From Desmodesmus armatus (taxonomy: Eukaryota; Chlorophyta; Chlorophyceae; Sphaeropleales; Scenedesmaceae): 64,000 nucleotides of DNA. Numbering within the stretch: the stretch's first letter is position 1; every line of letters begins with the position of its first letter. The notes under the pieces were generated by a model. It was not told the DNA's origin, did no database searches, and saw only the letters and a program-made list of their open reading frames with translations. Positions 63,050 through 64,000 of the stretch are shown one piece after another. The position numbers and the translations under genes are program-made. The stretch spans positions 186,001-250,000 of the forward strand of contig VIIQ02000004.1 of assembly GCA_007449985.2 (NCBI GenBank), given 5' to 3'.

Positions 63050-64000
63050 CTGACAAAAGCTACAGAGGTGAAGGTATGAAGGGAGCAGAGGCTGGCGATG
63101 TGGCTACAAGATTGCCAGCAGGAGTGAGGGCCTGGAGGGGATGCAAGCTGGAGTGGGCGGCATGAAGTGTAGCAGCGGTGAAGGTTTGAAGGGAGCGGTG
63201 GCTGGCAATGTGACTAAAGGAGTGAGGGCCCGAAGGGGCGACAAGCTGGAGGGCAGCATGAAGTGCAGCCACATTCAAGAATATAAGGGAGCAGAGGCTG
63301 GCGATGTGACTGCATGAGTGAGGGCCCGAAGGGGATACAAGCTGGACAGGGCGGCATGAAGTGTAGCAGCGGTGAAGAGATGAAGGGAGCAGCGGCTGGC
63401 GATGTAGGTACGTGAGTGAGGTCTGAAGGGGATACAAGCTGGTTAGGGCAGCATGAAGTGCAGCAGCAGTGAAGGTATGAAGGGAGCGGTGGCTGGCGAT
63501 GTGGCTACATGAGTGAGGGCACGAAAGGGATACAAGCTGGACAGGGCGGGATGAAATGTAGCATCGGTGAATGTATGAAGGGAGCGGCGGCTGGCGATGC
63601 GGCTACAAAATGGGCAGCAGGAGTGAGGGCCTGAAGATGTGACAAGCTAGAGTGGTCGGCATGAAGTGCAGTAGTGAAGGTATGAAGGGAGCGGTGGCTG
63701 GCCATGTGGCTGCATGAGTGGGGGCCCGAAGGGGATACAAGCTGGAGTGGGCGGCCGTTTCAGTGAAGTGCAGCAGGAAGGTGTGAAGGGAGCAGAGGCT
63801 GGCAATGTTGCTACAAGAGGGGCAGCATGAGTGAGGGCCCGAAGGGGCAACAAGCTGGAGTGGGCGGCATGCAGTGCAGCAGCAGTGAAGGTATGAAGGG
63901 AGCAGAGGCTGGCGATGTGGCTACGATATGGGCAGCAAGAGTGAGGGCCTGAAGGGGATACAAGCTGGACAGGGGGCATGATGTGCAGCAGCAGTGAAGG
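63050..64000. repeat. Minisatellite array, units of about 96-109 bp, at least nine copies
   Basis: Units start near 63071, 63180, 63276, 63374, 63471, 63570, 63676, 63778 and 63887, and a tenth begins at the window edge. Each holds GAAGGTATGAAGGGAGC, then GGCTGGCGATGTGGCTAC, then GAGTGAGGGCC, then GATACAAGCTGGA and a GGCATGAAGTGCAGCAG-like end. Unit lengths are not all multiples of three, so the long minus-strand frames over it are unlikely to be genes. Confidence 0.93.

Noticed and set aside
63060..63979. Repetitive Ser/His/Pro proteins on the minus strand
   Set aside because: Frames run across a minisatellite whose unit length is not a multiple of three; no start or splice support.
1..64000. 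tRNA, rRNA, CRISPR arrays, bacterial-type operons
   Set aside because: None seen; introns, repeats and gene content are those of a eukaryotic nuclear genome, so ribosome binding sites and operons do not apply.

Overview
The window looks like nuclear DNA of a chlorophyte green alga, probably Chlorophyceae. The genes are rich in introns with mostly GT-AG boundaries. Coding and non-coding DNA is saturated with CAG/CTG runs that give poly-Gln, poly-Ala and poly-Ser. TGTAA poly(A) signals follow several stop codons. Short TTTAGGG-type tracts occur, a flagella-associated gene (CFAP61) is present, and there is a non-LTR retrotransposon of the dual-endonuclease (Dualen/RandI-like) type described from Chlamydomonas. 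All exon models were assembled by hand from splice signals, reading phase and family motifs; no search was run.

Layout. 0.9-4.6 kb: Ser/Thr protein kinase (-). 6.1-6.5 kb: small protein made of two copies of one coiled-coil unit (-). 7.0-10.6 kb: low-complexity protein with a GYF domain and a C-terminal RING finger (-). 10.9-17.9 kb: multi-exon ankyrin-repeat protein (-). 18.4-21.4 kb: ABHD17-like alpha/beta hydrolase (+). 23.8-28.6 kb: secreted collagen-like protein in 13 exons (-). 31.4-32.2 kb: universal stress protein (-). 32.8-35.4 kb: DUF3082-like predicted plastid membrane protein (-). 35.8-43.0 kb: CFAP61 (+), divergent from the previous gene. 44.0-58.2 kb: Gln/Pro-rich protein with a YqaJ-type exonuclease domain (+). 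Its fourth intron holds an almost complete retrotransposon on the opposite strand (about 48.0-55.3 kb). 60.5-61.9 kb: unrecognised Gln-rich protein (-). 63.05-64.0 kb: minisatellite of roughly 100-bp units, running off the window end. The genes do not form a pathway; they are ordinary separate nuclear genes.

Two signals stand out. First, in four unrelated genes the edge of an exon plus adjoining intron (or 3' flank) is repeated in tandem, usually as decayed copies (eight cases). One copy, in CFAP61, is 99 nt, open and in frame, so it could be used as an alternative splice site. Second, a 34-nt two-stem hairpin occurs twice, at 55,420 and 58,631. Both copies share identical internal-loop bases, and three base pairs differ by matched changes on both sides, which points to selected structure. 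Also notable are the collagen-like gene with symmetrical phase-1 exons, the apparent one-base frameshift in the YqaJ gene, and the intact dual-endonuclease retroelement.
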